In this document: piece after piece, positions 1-6,921 of the stretch
Layout of the letters: the number at the start of each line of letters is the position of its first letter
Position numbering within the stretch: the first letter of the stretch is position 1
DNA from: Neisseria perflava
GTDB lineage: Bacteria > Pseudomonadota > Gammaproteobacteria > Burkholderiales > Neisseriaceae
DNA length: 10,472 nt
Reading direction: 5' to 3'
NCBI RefSeq assembly: GCF_024170405.1
Contig: NZ_JALJYC010000040.1
Span: forward strand, 1-10,472
The notes under the pieces: generated by a model
Seen by the model: only the letters and a program-made list of their open reading frames with translations
Database searches by the model: none
Told to the model about the DNA's origin: nothing
Program-made: the position numbers and the translations under genes

Positions 1-2
1 GG

Positions 3-74
3 CGTTTTAACAACAGTGAAATAAAATCTCAAATTTCTATTTTGAAACAGTTAGTAAAAGGTAATTTGCTCTAA
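3..74 (+). CDS. IS1016-like transposase, C-terminal fragment
   Basis: This is an open frame from the window edge to TAA at 72-74, giving about 23 residues that begin RFNNS and end LKQLVKGNLL. The bases GG at positions 1-2 fit the end of a preceding Trp codon (TGG). The pattern of a WRFN-type motif followed by a LKQLVKG-like tail is what I recall from the C-terminus of IS1016 transposases, DDE-type enzymes that move the element. It is cut only by the window edge, so the full gene probably continues to the left. The fragment is too short for independent family assignment, but its position just inside the terminal repeat supports the call. Confidence 0.75.
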   Translation, partial: RFNNSEIKSQISILKQLVKGNLL

Positions 75-91
75 TTATCTAGTACAGCCCC
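71..91 (-). repeat. IS terminal inverted repeat (right end)
   Basis: Read on the minus strand from base 91 inward, this 21-base repeat matches the left terminal repeat at 10384-10404 at 20 of 21 positions; the single difference is T versus C at position 18 of the repeat. It also overlaps the transposase stop and the last codons of the neighbouring lipoprotein gene on the opposite strand. Confidence 0.85.
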
Positions 92-794
92 TTTTTTTAT
101 CTACCGGCGCGTCCTTATCCAAACTGTTGCCGTACTCATCCCACATCTTAGCATACTGGGTTACGGTTTTCTCATCCTGCCCCCATTCCGCTCCTAACTG
201 CCCGTTGGCATAAAAATAACGTACAGTCGGCGTTTCCGTGTCGGCCTCCAGCATTTCCAAACGCTTATCACCGTTTTCAGACAGTATGACCACATAGCCG
301 TTATTCTGTTTGCTTTTCATGGCAAACAATCTGCCATTGCGGTAGATATTCTTCTGAACCAGCTTACCATTCTGGTAAACTATACTTTCTGCCAGTTTGC
401 CGTCAGGAAGATAAGAATTAACAACACCACTATGCGCTCTAGTAGCAATGAAGTTACCAATTTCTTCATCTTTAGCCAATATAAAGGCATTTGACTGCTT
501 TTTCCCATCGGCATAGAAGTCCTGCACCACCATCAAACCGTCTTTGGTTTTACCCAACACCTTACGCATAAATTTGCCATCGGCAGCTTGTGCCACCGGT
601 TCGCCGGTGTCAGAAAAATAAAGCGTTTCTTGCTCTGCAACCGGATAACGGATTTTCTTGACAGCAACATCGCCCATGCGCACGGCTTCGGCATAGCCAA
701 TCCCTTTTGCGCCAGAATATTCTGCCTGCCGATGCGATGTTGCGCAGGCAGTCAACGCTAAGGCGGCAAGCGCCGTTATCAATAATTTCTTCAT
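75..794 (-). CDS. MORN/YwqK-like repeat lipoprotein with IS-modified C-terminus
   Basis: This is a predicted 239-residue lipoprotein. The chosen ATG (792-794) gives a classic signal, MKKLLITALAALALTAC, with lipid-accepting Cys17, and has a GGGAG ribosome site about eight bases upstream. The in-frame ATG eleven codons earlier would bury the signal peptide and is not preferred. The mature protein has recurring aromatic-x-x-G-x-L units (YLPDGKL near 128, VYQNGKL near 139, IYRNGRL near 150, FYANGQL near 194, then a looser DEYGNSL near 219), typical of MORN_2/YwqK-like repeat proteins whose function is usually unknown. It is probably anchored in the outer membrane facing the periplasm. The last residues (part of Arg235, then GCTR) and the stop are encoded by the inverted repeat of the insertion sequence, so the native C-terminus has been replaced. 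It lies downstream of the sucB terminator and probably has its own promoter. Confidence 0.8.
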   Translation of the reverse strand: MKKLLITALAALALTACATSHRQAEYSGAKGIGYAEAVRMGDVAVKKIRYPVAEQETLYFSDTGEPVAQAADGKFMRKVLGKTKDGLMVVQDFYADGKKQSNAFILAKDEEIGNFIATRAHSGVVNSYLPDGKLAESIVYQNGKLVQKNIYRNGRLFAMKSKQNNGYVVILSENGDKRLEMLEADTETPTVRYFYANGQLGAEWGQDEKTVTQYAKMWDEYGNSLDKDAPVDKKRGCTR

Positions 795-815
795 TGCATG
801 CTCCCTTTTGTTTCG

Positions 816-846
816 TACAAAAACCACACAATCAAACAGCTGTCAA
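816..846 (-). promoter_or_regulatory. Candidate promoter of the lipoprotein gene
   Basis: On the minus strand a perfect TTGACA (841-846) lies upstream of the lipoprotein start. The best -10-like hexamer, TTTGTA (816-821), is weak and the spacer is 19 bases, longer than ideal. The site lies just past the DUS hairpin that ends the TCA block, where a separate promoter would be expected. The call rests on sequence inspection only. Confidence 0.35.
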
Positions 847-858
847 AAAAGACATATA

Positions 859-903
859 TTCAGACGGCCTCGGTTACGCCGTCGCGCACCAAGGCCGTCT
901 GAA
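859..903 (-). terminator. Inverted DUS pair acting as terminator after sucB
   Basis: Two perfect copies of the 12-base uptake sequence face each other at 859-870 and 892-903, giving a 12-bp GC-rich stem with a 21-base loop just six bases past the sucB stop. On the minus strand the stem is followed by TATATGTC and then six Ts, a U-tract somewhat removed from the stem. Inverted DUS pairs are well known to double as factor-independent terminators in Neisseria. Because the arms are symmetrical, the hairpin could also work in the plus direction. Confidence 0.75.
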
Positions 904-908
904 AACAC

Positions 909-2108
909 TTACAAATCTAGCAGCAGACGTGCTGGGTCTTCCAGCGCGTCTTTAATCGCCACCAGCGTCAACACCGCTTCGCGGCCGTCGATAATGCGGT
1001 GGTCGTAAGACAAGGCCAGATACATCATCGGGCGCACGACGACTTGGCCGTTTTCCACCACGGCTCGTTCTTTAGTGGCGTGCATACCCAAGATGGCCGA
1101 TTGCGGCGGGTTAATAATCGGAGTGGACATCATCGAGCCGAACGTGCCACCGTTGGTAATGCTGAATGTACCGCCGGTCAAATCTTCCAAAGCCAGTTTG
1201 CCGTTTTTGGCTTTTACGGCGTAATCGACGATGGCTTTTTCGATATCGGCAATGCTCATTTGATCCGCGTCGCGCAAAATCGGCACGACCAGTCCGCGCG
1301 GGCTGCCCACGGCGATACCGATGTCGAAGAAGCCGTGGTACACGATGTCGTTGCCGTCAACCGAGGCATTGACTACCGGGTATTTTTTCAATGCGGCAAC
1401 GGCGGCTTTGACAAAGAACGACATAAAGCCCAGTTTCACGCCGTGTTCTTTCTCGAATTTCTCTTTGTATTTGGCACGCAAATCCATCACCGGCTTCATA
1501 TTGACTTCGTTGAACGTCGTCAGAATGGCATTTTCCTGTTGCGAAACCAGCAGGCGTTCGGCCACACGCGCGCGCAGACGGCTCATCGGCACACGCTGCT
1601 CGGGGCGTGTGCCGATGGGTGCGGGCGCACTTGCAACCGGTGCAGCAGCCGGTGCGGGTTGCGCGGCAGGTGTTGCAGCCGGAGCAGGTGCAGCGGCGGC
1701 GTTTTGCACGTCTTCTTTCAATACGCGGCCGTCGCGACCCGAACCTTGCAGACTGGCGACATCGACACCGTTTTCTGCGGCCAGTTTCGCAGCGGCAGGC
1801 ATGGCGGCAGCTGATGTTGCGGCAGCTGGGGCAGCTTCTGCGGCAACGGGGGCTACTGTTCCGGCAACAGCGGCGGTGTCAATACGCGCCAATACCTGAT
1901 CGGCGGCCACGGTCTCACCGTTTTGCGCCACGATTTCGGTCAACACACCCGCCTGCGGTGCGGGTACTTCCAACACCACTTTATCGGTTTCGATGTCAAT
2001 CAGAATTTCATCGCGGCTGACGGCTTCGCCAATCTTTTTTTTCCATTCCAGCAACGTACCTTCGGATACGCTCTCGGACAGCATGGGTACTTTTACTTCG
2101 ATAATCAT
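909..2108 (-). CDS. sucB: Dihydrolipoamide succinyltransferase, E2 of 2-oxoglutarate dehydrogenase
   Basis: This 399-residue protein transfers the succinyl group from its lipoyl arm to CoA and forms the core of the cytoplasmic 2-oxoglutarate dehydrogenase complex. An N-terminal lipoyl domain (about 1-77) carries the ETDK motif with the lipoylated Lys43. Ala/Pro-rich flexible linkers flank a short peripheral subunit-binding domain (about 103-140). The C-terminal catalytic domain ends with the YDHRIIDG signature, giving catalytic His370 and Asp374. Length and domain order match E2o, which normally has a single lipoyl domain. The ATG at 2106-2108 has a GGAG ribosome site about eight bases upstream. 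It lies 104 bases downstream of sucA, its functional partner, and is the last gene of the block. The E3 gene lpdA, often next in Neisseria, is not here. Confidence 0.97.
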   Translation of the reverse strand: MIIEVKVPMLSESVSEGTLLEWKKKIGEAVSRDEILIDIETDKVVLEVPAPQAGVLTEIVAQNGETVAADQVLARIDTAAVAGTVAPVAAEAAPAAATSAAAMPAAAKLAAENGVDVASLQGSGRDGRVLKEDVQNAAAAPAPAATPAAQPAPAAAPVASAPAPIGTRPEQRVPMSRLRARVAERLLVSQQENAILTTFNEVNMKPVMDLRAKYKEKFEKEHGVKLGFMSFFVKAAVAALKKYPVVNASVDGNDIVYHGFFDIGIAVGSPRGLVVPILRDADQMSIADIEKAIVDYAVKAKNGKLALEDLTGGTFSITNGGTFGSMMSTPIINPPQSAILGMHATKERAVVENGQVVVRPMMYLALSYDHRIIDGREAVLTLVAIKDALEDPARLLLDL

Positions 2109-2124
2109 TTTATTGTCTCCGTGC

Positions 2125-2194
2125 GGCCGTTTTCAGACGGCCTTTGATGTGGTCTGCCACAGCCTGCCGCCTGTCTTACAATATCGGGGCAGAC
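2125..2194 (-). promoter_or_regulatory. DUS and nested inverted repeats in the sucA-sucB gap
   Basis: The 104-base gap (2109-2212) holds one DUS (2132-2143, minus orientation). The DUS overlaps a small perfect hairpin, GGCCGT-TTTCAG-ACGGCC (2125-2142), directly upstream of the sucB ribosome site. A second inverted repeat pairs GTCTGCC (2152-2158) with GGCAGAC (2188-2194). Neither hairpin is followed by a clear U-tract on the minus strand. They may act as transcript processing or stability elements that set the SucA:SucB ratio; that role is inference. Confidence 0.45.
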
Positions 2195-2212
2195 TGTATA
2201 TCGCTTGCGGTA

Positions 2213-5041
2213 TCAGAACGTAAACGCGTCTTCAACCAACTGTTTCAACTGGGCAACGTGTTTACTCATGTAGCCGACGGCGGGCGAAGCGCTGCTCGGA
2301 CGACCTGCGTAAGTCAGTTTCTGCTGCTCGCCGATGACGCTTTCCAAACGGTGGCGGATTTGGTAGAACGCGCCTTGGTTCTGTGGCTCTTCTTGCGCCC
2401 AAACCACAGATTTTGCATTCGGATATTTCGCCAATTCAGCTTTGACTTCGTCATACGGGAAGGGGTAAAGCTGTTCGATACGCACAATCGCCACATCGTT
2501 TTCCAGCTTGCGCTCGGCGCGGCCTGCTGCCAAATCGTAATACACCTGACCGGCACACAAAATCACTCGTTTGACGCTGCCGTTGTCGGCACGTTCCGCC
2601 GTGTCGCCGATAACAGGACGGAAGCGCGAACCTTCGGTAAAGTTTGCCAGCGGACTCATCGCGTCTTTGAAGCGCAACAGGCGTTTGGACATGAAAATCA
2701 CCAGCGGTTTGCGGTAAGAACCCAATACTTGGCGCTGCAACAGATGGAACATCTGCGAAGCTTCAGACGGCATGATAATCTGCATATTGTTTTCGGCGCA
2801 CAACTGCAACCAGCGCTCGACACGGCCGGAAGAATGCTCGGGGCCTTGGCCGTCGTAGCCGTGCGGCAGGATGGTGGTCAGGCCGCACAAGCGTCCCCAT
2901 TTGGTTTCGCCGGATGACAAGAATTGGTCGATGACCACTTGCGCACCATTGGCAAAGTCGCCGAATTGCGCTTCCCAAATGGTCAGTTTGTCCGGTGCGG
3001 AGCAGGCAAAACCGTATTCGTAGGCCATTACCGCTTCTTCGTTCAAAATCGAGTCGATGACCAAGAAATTGGCGGCGTTTTCGCCCATGTGCATCAAGGG
3101 GACATACGAGCCGTCGTCCCATTTTTCACGGTTTTGGTCGTGCAACACGGCATGGCGGTGCGAGAACGTACCACGGCCGGAGTCTTCGCCGGAAATGCGC
3201 ACACCCGCGCCTTTGGTCAGCAGGTTGGCATAAGCGATGGTCTCCGCCATGCCCCAGTCAACCGGCTGCTCGCCTGCAGCCATGGCTTTGCGCTGTTCCA
3301 AGACGCGTTTGGCGGTCGGGTGCAGCGCGAAACCTTCTGGCACGGCGGTAAATTTATCCGCCAAGCGCTGAATGTCGGCAGCCGGAATACCGGTTTCCAC
3401 GTCTTCGCGCCAGTCTTTGCCTTGGTATTTACTCCAGCGGATGCGTTTTTGCGCAAAATTGCCCAAAGTGGTCTGCTCGACATGTTCGCCTTTGTCCAAA
3501 GCGTCGCGGTAGGCTTGTACATAACCCTCGGCTTCATCAGCGGTAATCACGCCTTCAGACACCAATTTGTCCACATACATGGCGCGTGCGCCGGGATGTT
3601 GGTGGACTTTTTTGTACATCATCGGTTGGGTCAGGGTCGGGTCGTCACCCTCGTTATGCCCCCATTTACGGAAGCAGACCACATCGACCACGATGTCTTT
3701 ATTGAAGGTTTTGCGGTAATCCAGCGCGGCTTGCAAGGCAAAGCAAACGCGCTCGACATCATCGCCGTTAACATGAATGACCGGCGCGGCCACCATTTTG
3801 GCGATGTCGGTACAGTGTACGGTCGAGCGGGTATCGCGCACGTCGGAAGTGGTAAAACCGATTTGGTTGTTGATAACGATGTGCACCGTACCGCCGGTGG
3901 TGTAACCGCGCGTTTTAGAAAGGTTGAACGTGGCTTGGTTAACGCCCAAGCCGATAAAGGCGGAGTCGCCGTGAATCAATACCGGCAAGACTTTTTCGCG
4001 GCCGTTGTCACCCAAGCGTTTTTGTTTGGCGCGGGTCGAACCTTCCACCACCGGATTGACGATTTCCAAATGCGACGGGTTAAACGCCAGTGAAACATGT
4101 ACCGGCCCATTGGCGGTAGCAATGTCGGCGTCGAAACCCATGTGGTATTTCACGTCACCGCTCGGCTGTTTGATTTCGGCGCGGCCTTCAAATTCGGCAA
4201 ACAAATCGCTCGGTTTTTTGCCCAAAGTGTTCACCAAGACATTCAGACGGCCTCGGTGCGCCATACCGATGATGACCTCTTCTACGCCGTCTTTGGAGGC
4301 GTTTTGAATCAGGTAATTCAGACCGGCAATCACGCTCTCGCCACCTTCAATACCAAAGCGTTTTTGGCCGACATATTTGGTGTGCAGGTAACGCTCCAGC
4401 GTTTCGGCAGCAGTCAGCTCTTTCAAAATGCGGCGTTTTTGCTCGACATTGAAATTCGGAGTAGATAATACGCTTTCGAAATAATGGCGAATCCAGCGGC
4501 GCTCTTCCGTATTCGGAATGTGCATGTATTCAAGAGCAACATGCCCGCAATAGGTCTGTTTCAAATCATTAATCAGGTGCGACAGCGCCATTTTGCCGCG
4601 ACCGGCAAAATCGCCTTCGCCGATATTGAATTGAACCGCCATATCCGCGTCGGTCAGACCGTGAAACTCCGGGTCGAGCGCGGCAACATGCAGCGGAGGC
4701 ATCCGTTTTAACAGATCAAGTTGAGCCGCACCGAAGCCCTGAATGCGGTAGGCCGACATCAAGCGCAATACGCCGACCTGTTTTTTCAGCATGGCTTCGT
4801 CAATATTACCGGCAATGGCGGCAGTGGCTTTTTTCTTGGCCAAATTCGCAAACGACTCGCGAATCGGCGCATGCGCCACATCCACCGCCACAGCGCCCGG
4901 CTGCTTGGTCAGCTCCGTAAAATACTGTTTCCATTTATCATCTACCGAGTTCGGATCCGCCAAAAAATGCTCATAAAGCTCCTCAATATAGGGAGCATTC
5001 GAACCGAACAGATAGGAGAAATTAAGTTTATCGTCCATCAT
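2213..5041 (-). CDS. sucA: 2-oxoglutarate dehydrogenase E1 component
   Basis: This 942-residue thiamine-diphosphate enzyme decarboxylates 2-oxoglutarate and succinylates the lipoyl group of SucB. The N-terminal segment (YLFGSNAPYIEELY, about 10-23) is the E2/E3-contact region typical of OGDH. AHRGR (261-265) is in the active site. HGDSAF (357-362) and NNQIGF (391-396) form the ThDP/Mg2+ binding motif. RKWGHNEGDDP (458-468) is strongly conserved in the family. The C-terminal half contains the transketolase-like pyrimidine-binding domain. Length matches the usual 930-950 residues. Two adjacent ATGs begin the frame (MMDD), so the start may be 5041 or 5038; the ribosome site (AAGAG) is weak. Two DUS copies lie inside the gene without disturbing the frame. 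It follows gltA after a 228-base gap with regulatory-looking repeats. Confidence 0.97.
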   Translation of the reverse strand: MMDDKLNFSYLFGSNAPYIEELYEHFLADPNSVDDKWKQYFTELTKQPGAVAVDVAHAPIRESFANLAKKKATAAIAGNIDEAMLKKQVGVLRLMSAYRIQGFGAAQLDLLKRMPPLHVAALDPEFHGLTDADMAVQFNIGEGDFAGRGKMALSHLINDLKQTYCGHVALEYMHIPNTEERRWIRHYFESVLSTPNFNVEQKRRILKELTAAETLERYLHTKYVGQKRFGIEGGESVIAGLNYLIQNASKDGVEEVIIGMAHRGRLNVLVNTLGKKPSDLFAEFEGRAEIKQPSGDVKYHMGFDADIATANGPVHVSLAFNPSHLEIVNPVVEGSTRAKQKRLGDNGREKVLPVLIHGDSAFIGLGVNQATFNLSKTRGYTTGGTVHIVINNQIGFTTSDVRDTRSTVHCTDIAKMVAAPVIHVNGDDVERVCFALQAALDYRKTFNKDIVVDVVCFRKWGHNEGDDPTLTQPMMYKKVHQHPGARAMYVDKLVSEGVITADEAEGYVQAYRDALDKGEHVEQTTLGNFAQKRIRWSKYQGKDWREDVETGIPAADIQRLADKFTAVPEGFALHPTAKRVLEQRKAMAAGEQPVDWGMAETIAYANLLTKGAGVRISGEDSGRGTFSHRHAVLHDQNREKWDDGSYVPLMHMGENAANFLVIDSILNEEAVMAYEYGFACSAPDKLTIWEAQFGDFANGAQVVIDQFLSSGETKWGRLCGLTTILPHGYDGQGPEHSSGRVERWLQLCAENNMQIIMPSEASQMFHLLQRQVLGSYRKPLVIFMSKRLLRFKDAMSPLANFTEGSRFRPVIGDTAERADNGSVKRVILCAGQVYYDLAAGRAERKLENDVAIVRIEQLYPFPYDEVKAELAKYPNAKSVVWAQEEPQNQGAFYQIRHRLESVIGEQQKLTYAGRPSSASPAVGYMSKHVAQLKQLVEDAFTF
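2762..2773 (-). repeat. DNA uptake sequence (ATGCCGTCTGAA form) inside sucA
   Basis: A perfect 12-mer of the AT-type DUS lies in the sucA coding strand, encoding Met-Pro-Ser-Glu. The AT start of the element is fixed by the methionine codon. DUS promote uptake of related DNA during natural transformation in Neisseriaceae. Confidence 0.9.
4242..4253 (-). repeat. DNA uptake sequence (AGGCCGTCTGAA form) inside sucA
   Basis: A perfect AG-type DUS lies in the sucA coding strand. It encodes part of the invariant active-site segment HRGRLN, so the uptake signal is built into codons that selection already holds fixed. Confidence 0.9.
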
Positions 5042-5073
5042 GGCGTGTGCTCTTTTCTTTAAAATATAAATAA

Positions 5074-5137
5074 AGGGTAGAATTCCGTGCTACTTTAACG
5101 GAGTGAGGCCGTCTGAAGATGACACTTATTCTACCCT
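5074..5137 (-). promoter_or_regulatory. Inverted repeat enclosing a DUS between gltA and sucA
   Basis: AGGGTAGAAT (5074-5083) is perfectly complementary to ATTCTACCCT (5128-5137), with 44 bases between that include a DUS. On the minus strand the second arm is followed by TTATTTATATTTTA, an AU-rich tract 33 bases upstream of the sucA start. This arrangement resembles a partial terminator or attenuator that would separate sucA from gltA transcription, though the large loop makes it weaker than a standard hairpin. Confidence 0.4.
5106..5117 (+). repeat. DNA uptake sequence (AGGCCGTCTGAA form), gltA-sucA gap
   Basis: This is a single perfect AG-type DUS, with no opposing copy nearby, in the loop of the larger inverted repeat at 5074-5137. 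Confidence 0.95.
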
Positions 5138-5204
5138 ATTCCGAGTCAGCATGCCTTGCTGTCTGGTTCTGATTGACACATTACCTAAGCAGTGCGGCAG
5201 GCTG

Positions 5205-5218
5205 TTGATGATGCTCAA
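5205..5218. promoter_or_regulatory. FNR-like dyad between gltA and sucA
   Basis: TTGATGATGCTCAA matches the FNR consensus TTGAT-N4-ATCAA at nine of ten defined positions. The flanking bases extend it to a six-base dyad, TGTTGA/TCAACA (5203-5220). It lies about 165-180 bases upstream of sucA. Oxygen-dependent control of 2-oxoglutarate dehydrogenase would make biological sense, but no clear promoter hexamers accompany it and it could be a chance hairpin. Confidence 0.25.
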
Positions 5219-5269
5219 CAACGATTTCGGAAATTCATTAACCTAACTAATGTTTTCAGACATACCTAA

Positions 5270-6553
5270 TCAGCGTTTATCAGCCGGCACATAATCGCGG
5301 CGCTGCGCACCGGTATAAAGTTGGCGCGGCCGGCCGATTTTCAGCGACGGATCGCCAATCATTTCGTGCCAATGGGAAATCCAGCCTACGCTGCGCGACA
5401 GGGCGAAAATCACGGTAAACATTTCGGTTGGGATGCCCAAAGCCGACAATACGATACCGGAATAGAAATCGACGTTCGGATACAGCTTGCGCTCGACAAA
5501 GAACGGATCTTTCAGCGCGATTTGCTCCAACTCCATCGCCAACTTGAATTTCGGGCTGTCTTCCAAGCCCAGCTCTTTCAAAACTTCGTAGCAAGTCTCG
5601 CGCATAATATTGGCGCGCGGATCCATGTTGCGGTACACGCGGTGACCGAAGCCCATCAGACGGTATTTGCGCTGTTTCACGCCTTCCATATACTCGGCCA
5701 CATTCGCCACATCGCCGATTTCTTCCAGCATTTTCAATACGGCTTCATTAGCACCGCCATGAGACGCTCCCCACAGGCTGGCGATACCGGCTGCAATACT
5801 GGCAAACGGGTGCGCACCGGAAGAACCTGCCAAGCGCACAGTTGATGTTGAAGCATTTTGCTCATGGTCGGCATGCAGAATAAAAATGCGGTCAAGCGCA
5901 CGCGCCAACACCGGATTCGGTTTGTATTCTTCACACGGCGTGGCAAACATCATATGCAGGAAGTTTTCCGAATAGCTCAGGCTGTTTTTCGGGTAGTTGA
6001 ACGGCAGACCGTTAGAATAGCGGTAACACATCGCCGCAATAGTTGGGATTTTGGAAATCAGACGATAAATGACAGTTTGACGATTTTCGGGTGTTGATAC
6101 GTCTAAAATGTCCTGATAAAACGCAGACAATGCCCCCACTACCCCGACCATCATCGCCATTGGGTGCGCATCACGGCGAAAACCACGGAAGAACCAAGTC
6201 AGCTGCTCGTGCACCATGGTGTGCATGCGAATTTCAGTTTCAAACGCTTGTTTCTGTTCAACGGTGGGTAGCTCACCATAAATCAGCAGATAGCAGACTT
6301 CCAAGTAATCGGAATGTTCTGCCAACTGCTCAATCGGGTAGCCACGGTAATACAACAAGCCTTTTTCACCGTCGATATAGGTAATTTTGGATTCGCAGCT
6401 GGCGGTGGACACAAAACCGGGGTCAAACGAAAACAGCCCGGTATCTTTGGTCAGCGCACGGATGTCAACGACATCATTACCCAAAGCGGCTTCCAACACA
6501 GGCAGGGTCAAATCGTCTTTTCCGTCGATGTGAAGTGTTACTGATTTAGACAT
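5270..6553 (-). CDS. gltA: Citrate synthase (type II, hexameric)
   Basis: This 427-residue enzyme condenses oxaloacetate with acetyl-CoA to give citrate, the entry reaction of the TCA cycle, in the cytoplasm. The length equals that of the E. coli enzyme. The catalytic triad is recognisable: His265 in WGASHGGANE, His304 in GFGHRVY, and Asp362 in VDFYSG. The N-terminal beta-rich segment (about 1-50) is characteristic of the long Gram-negative, NADH-sensitive type. The ATG at 6551-6553 has an AAGGAG ribosome site seven bases away, so I prefer it to the in-frame ATG 16 codons upstream, which would add an unconserved extension. It lies 96 bases downstream of sdhE, with a DUS and a small hairpin in its leader, and upstream of sucA. 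Confidence 0.97.
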   Translation of the reverse strand: MSKSVTLHIDGKDDLTLPVLEAALGNDVVDIRALTKDTGLFSFDPGFVSTASCESKITYIDGEKGLLYYRGYPIEQLAEHSDYLEVCYLLIYGELPTVEQKQAFETEIRMHTMVHEQLTWFFRGFRRDAHPMAMMVGVVGALSAFYQDILDVSTPENRQTVIYRLISKIPTIAAMCYRYSNGLPFNYPKNSLSYSENFLHMMFATPCEEYKPNPVLARALDRIFILHADHEQNASTSTVRLAGSSGAHPFASIAAGIASLWGASHGGANEAVLKMLEEIGDVANVAEYMEGVKQRKYRLMGFGHRVYRNMDPRANIMRETCYEVLKELGLEDSPKFKLAMELEQIALKDPFFVERKLYPNVDFYSGIVLSALGIPTEMFTVIFALSRSVGWISHWHEMIGDPSLKIGRPRQLYTGAQRRDYVPADKR

Positions 6554-6585
6554 GGTATGCTCCTTTGTAAAGTGGGGCTTCGCGT

Positions 6586-6622
6586 TGCTGCGGTGCAGCA
6601 CGGTCTTGTTTTCAGACGGCCT
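6586..6622 (-). promoter_or_regulatory. gltA leader: short hairpin and DUS
   Basis: The 96-base gap between sdhE and gltA contains a perfect hairpin, TGCTGC-GGT-GCAGCA (6586-6600), and a single AG-type DUS (6611-6622, minus orientation). I see no convincing -35/-10 pair, so read-through from the sdh genes is the simplest reading. The hairpin lies 33-47 bases upstream of the gltA start and could affect translation or RNA stability; that is inference. Confidence 0.4.
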
Positions 6623-6649
6623 TAAGTCGGGTTATTGCTGCGGCAAACT

Positions 6650-6919
6650 TCAAACCGCGCTGCCTGTACCACCGGCCTGTCTGATTTTTTCGAGCATGGG
6701 AAGCAGGTGGGTCTTGGCGGTGTGCACGTGTCCGTTAATCAAGGCCAGCAGTTCCTGGTCTTGAAATTCGAGGATTTCGGCAAACTCGGCCAATTCCTGA
6801 TTGCTCAACTGCTCAAATTCTTGTTCCATAAACCGGCCGAAAACCAAGTCTAATTCCAGCAGTCCTCGGCGGGTTTGGAAACGGATTTTACGTTTGGCAG
6901 TATCGTCAAATACCATCAT
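6650..6919 (-). CDS. sdhE: SdhE family FAD assembly factor for succinate dehydrogenase
   Basis: This is a small 89-residue soluble protein of the SdhE/Sdh5 (SDHAF2, formerly YgfY/DUF339) family. These chaperones bind the flavoprotein SdhA and promote covalent FAD attachment. The hallmark RGxxE motif is present as RGLLE (18-22), followed by LDL, and the helical acidic middle segment (EQEFEQLSNQELAEFAEIL) is typical. Length matches the usual 80-95 residues. The frame begins with two ATGs (starts at 6919 or 6916) only two bases past the sdhB stop, and no strong ribosome site is seen, which suggests translational coupling to sdhB. Its place directly after sdhB fits its role in maturing the complex. 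Confidence 0.93.
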   Translation of the reverse strand: MMVFDDTAKRKIRFQTRRGLLELDLVFGRFMEQEFEQLSNQELAEFAEILEFQDQELLALINGHVHTAKTHLLPMLEKIRQAGGTGSAV

Positions 6920-6921
6920 TT

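Larger units (their letters stand above)
1..91 (+). mobile_element. Right end of an IS1016-like insertion sequence (partial)
   Basis: The segment holds the last codons of a transposase, a stop at 72-74, and a terminal inverted repeat whose outer end is the CCCC at 88-91. Read inward, the repeat begins GGGGCTGTACTAGATAA, matching the end of the second element at 10384. The transposase reads left to right, so the body of the element lies outside the window on the left. Resemblance of both the termini and the protein to Neisseria IS1016 (IS1595 superfamily) is from memory of the family. The insertion sits at the 3' end of the lipoprotein gene. The target duplication cannot be tested because the other end is not visible. 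Confidence 0.85.

Noticed and set aside
268..290. Degenerate uptake-like sequence (TTCAGACAGTAT) in the lipoprotein gene
   Set aside because: It has two mismatches to the DUS, including in the conserved core, so it is unlikely to be active and is within chance similarity.
795..827. Upstream ATG extending the lipoprotein by 11 residues
   Set aside because: It would place charged residues before a perfect lipoprotein signal; the downstream ATG has the better ribosome site.
999..1814. 271-codon plus-strand frame opposite sucB
   Set aside because: It is a shadow of the SucB coding strand, rich in His/Arg/Cys as expected from reverse-complemented Ala/Pro/Val codons.
2144..2917. 257-codon plus-strand frame across the sucA 3' end and the sucA-sucB gap
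   Set aside because: It is low in recognisable motifs and antisense to the conserved SucA C-terminal domain; treated as a shadow frame.
2924..4093. 389-codon open frame on the plus strand, antisense to sucA
   Set aside because: It mirrors sucA codon structure, has no family resemblance or ribosome site that I can see, and lies wholly within a clearly real gene; long antisense frames are expected from GC-skewed codon use.
6554..6601. Upstream ATG extending GltA by 16 residues
   Set aside because: The internal ATG has an ideal AAGGAG site and gives the family length of 427; the extension crosses the leader hairpin and looks non-coding.
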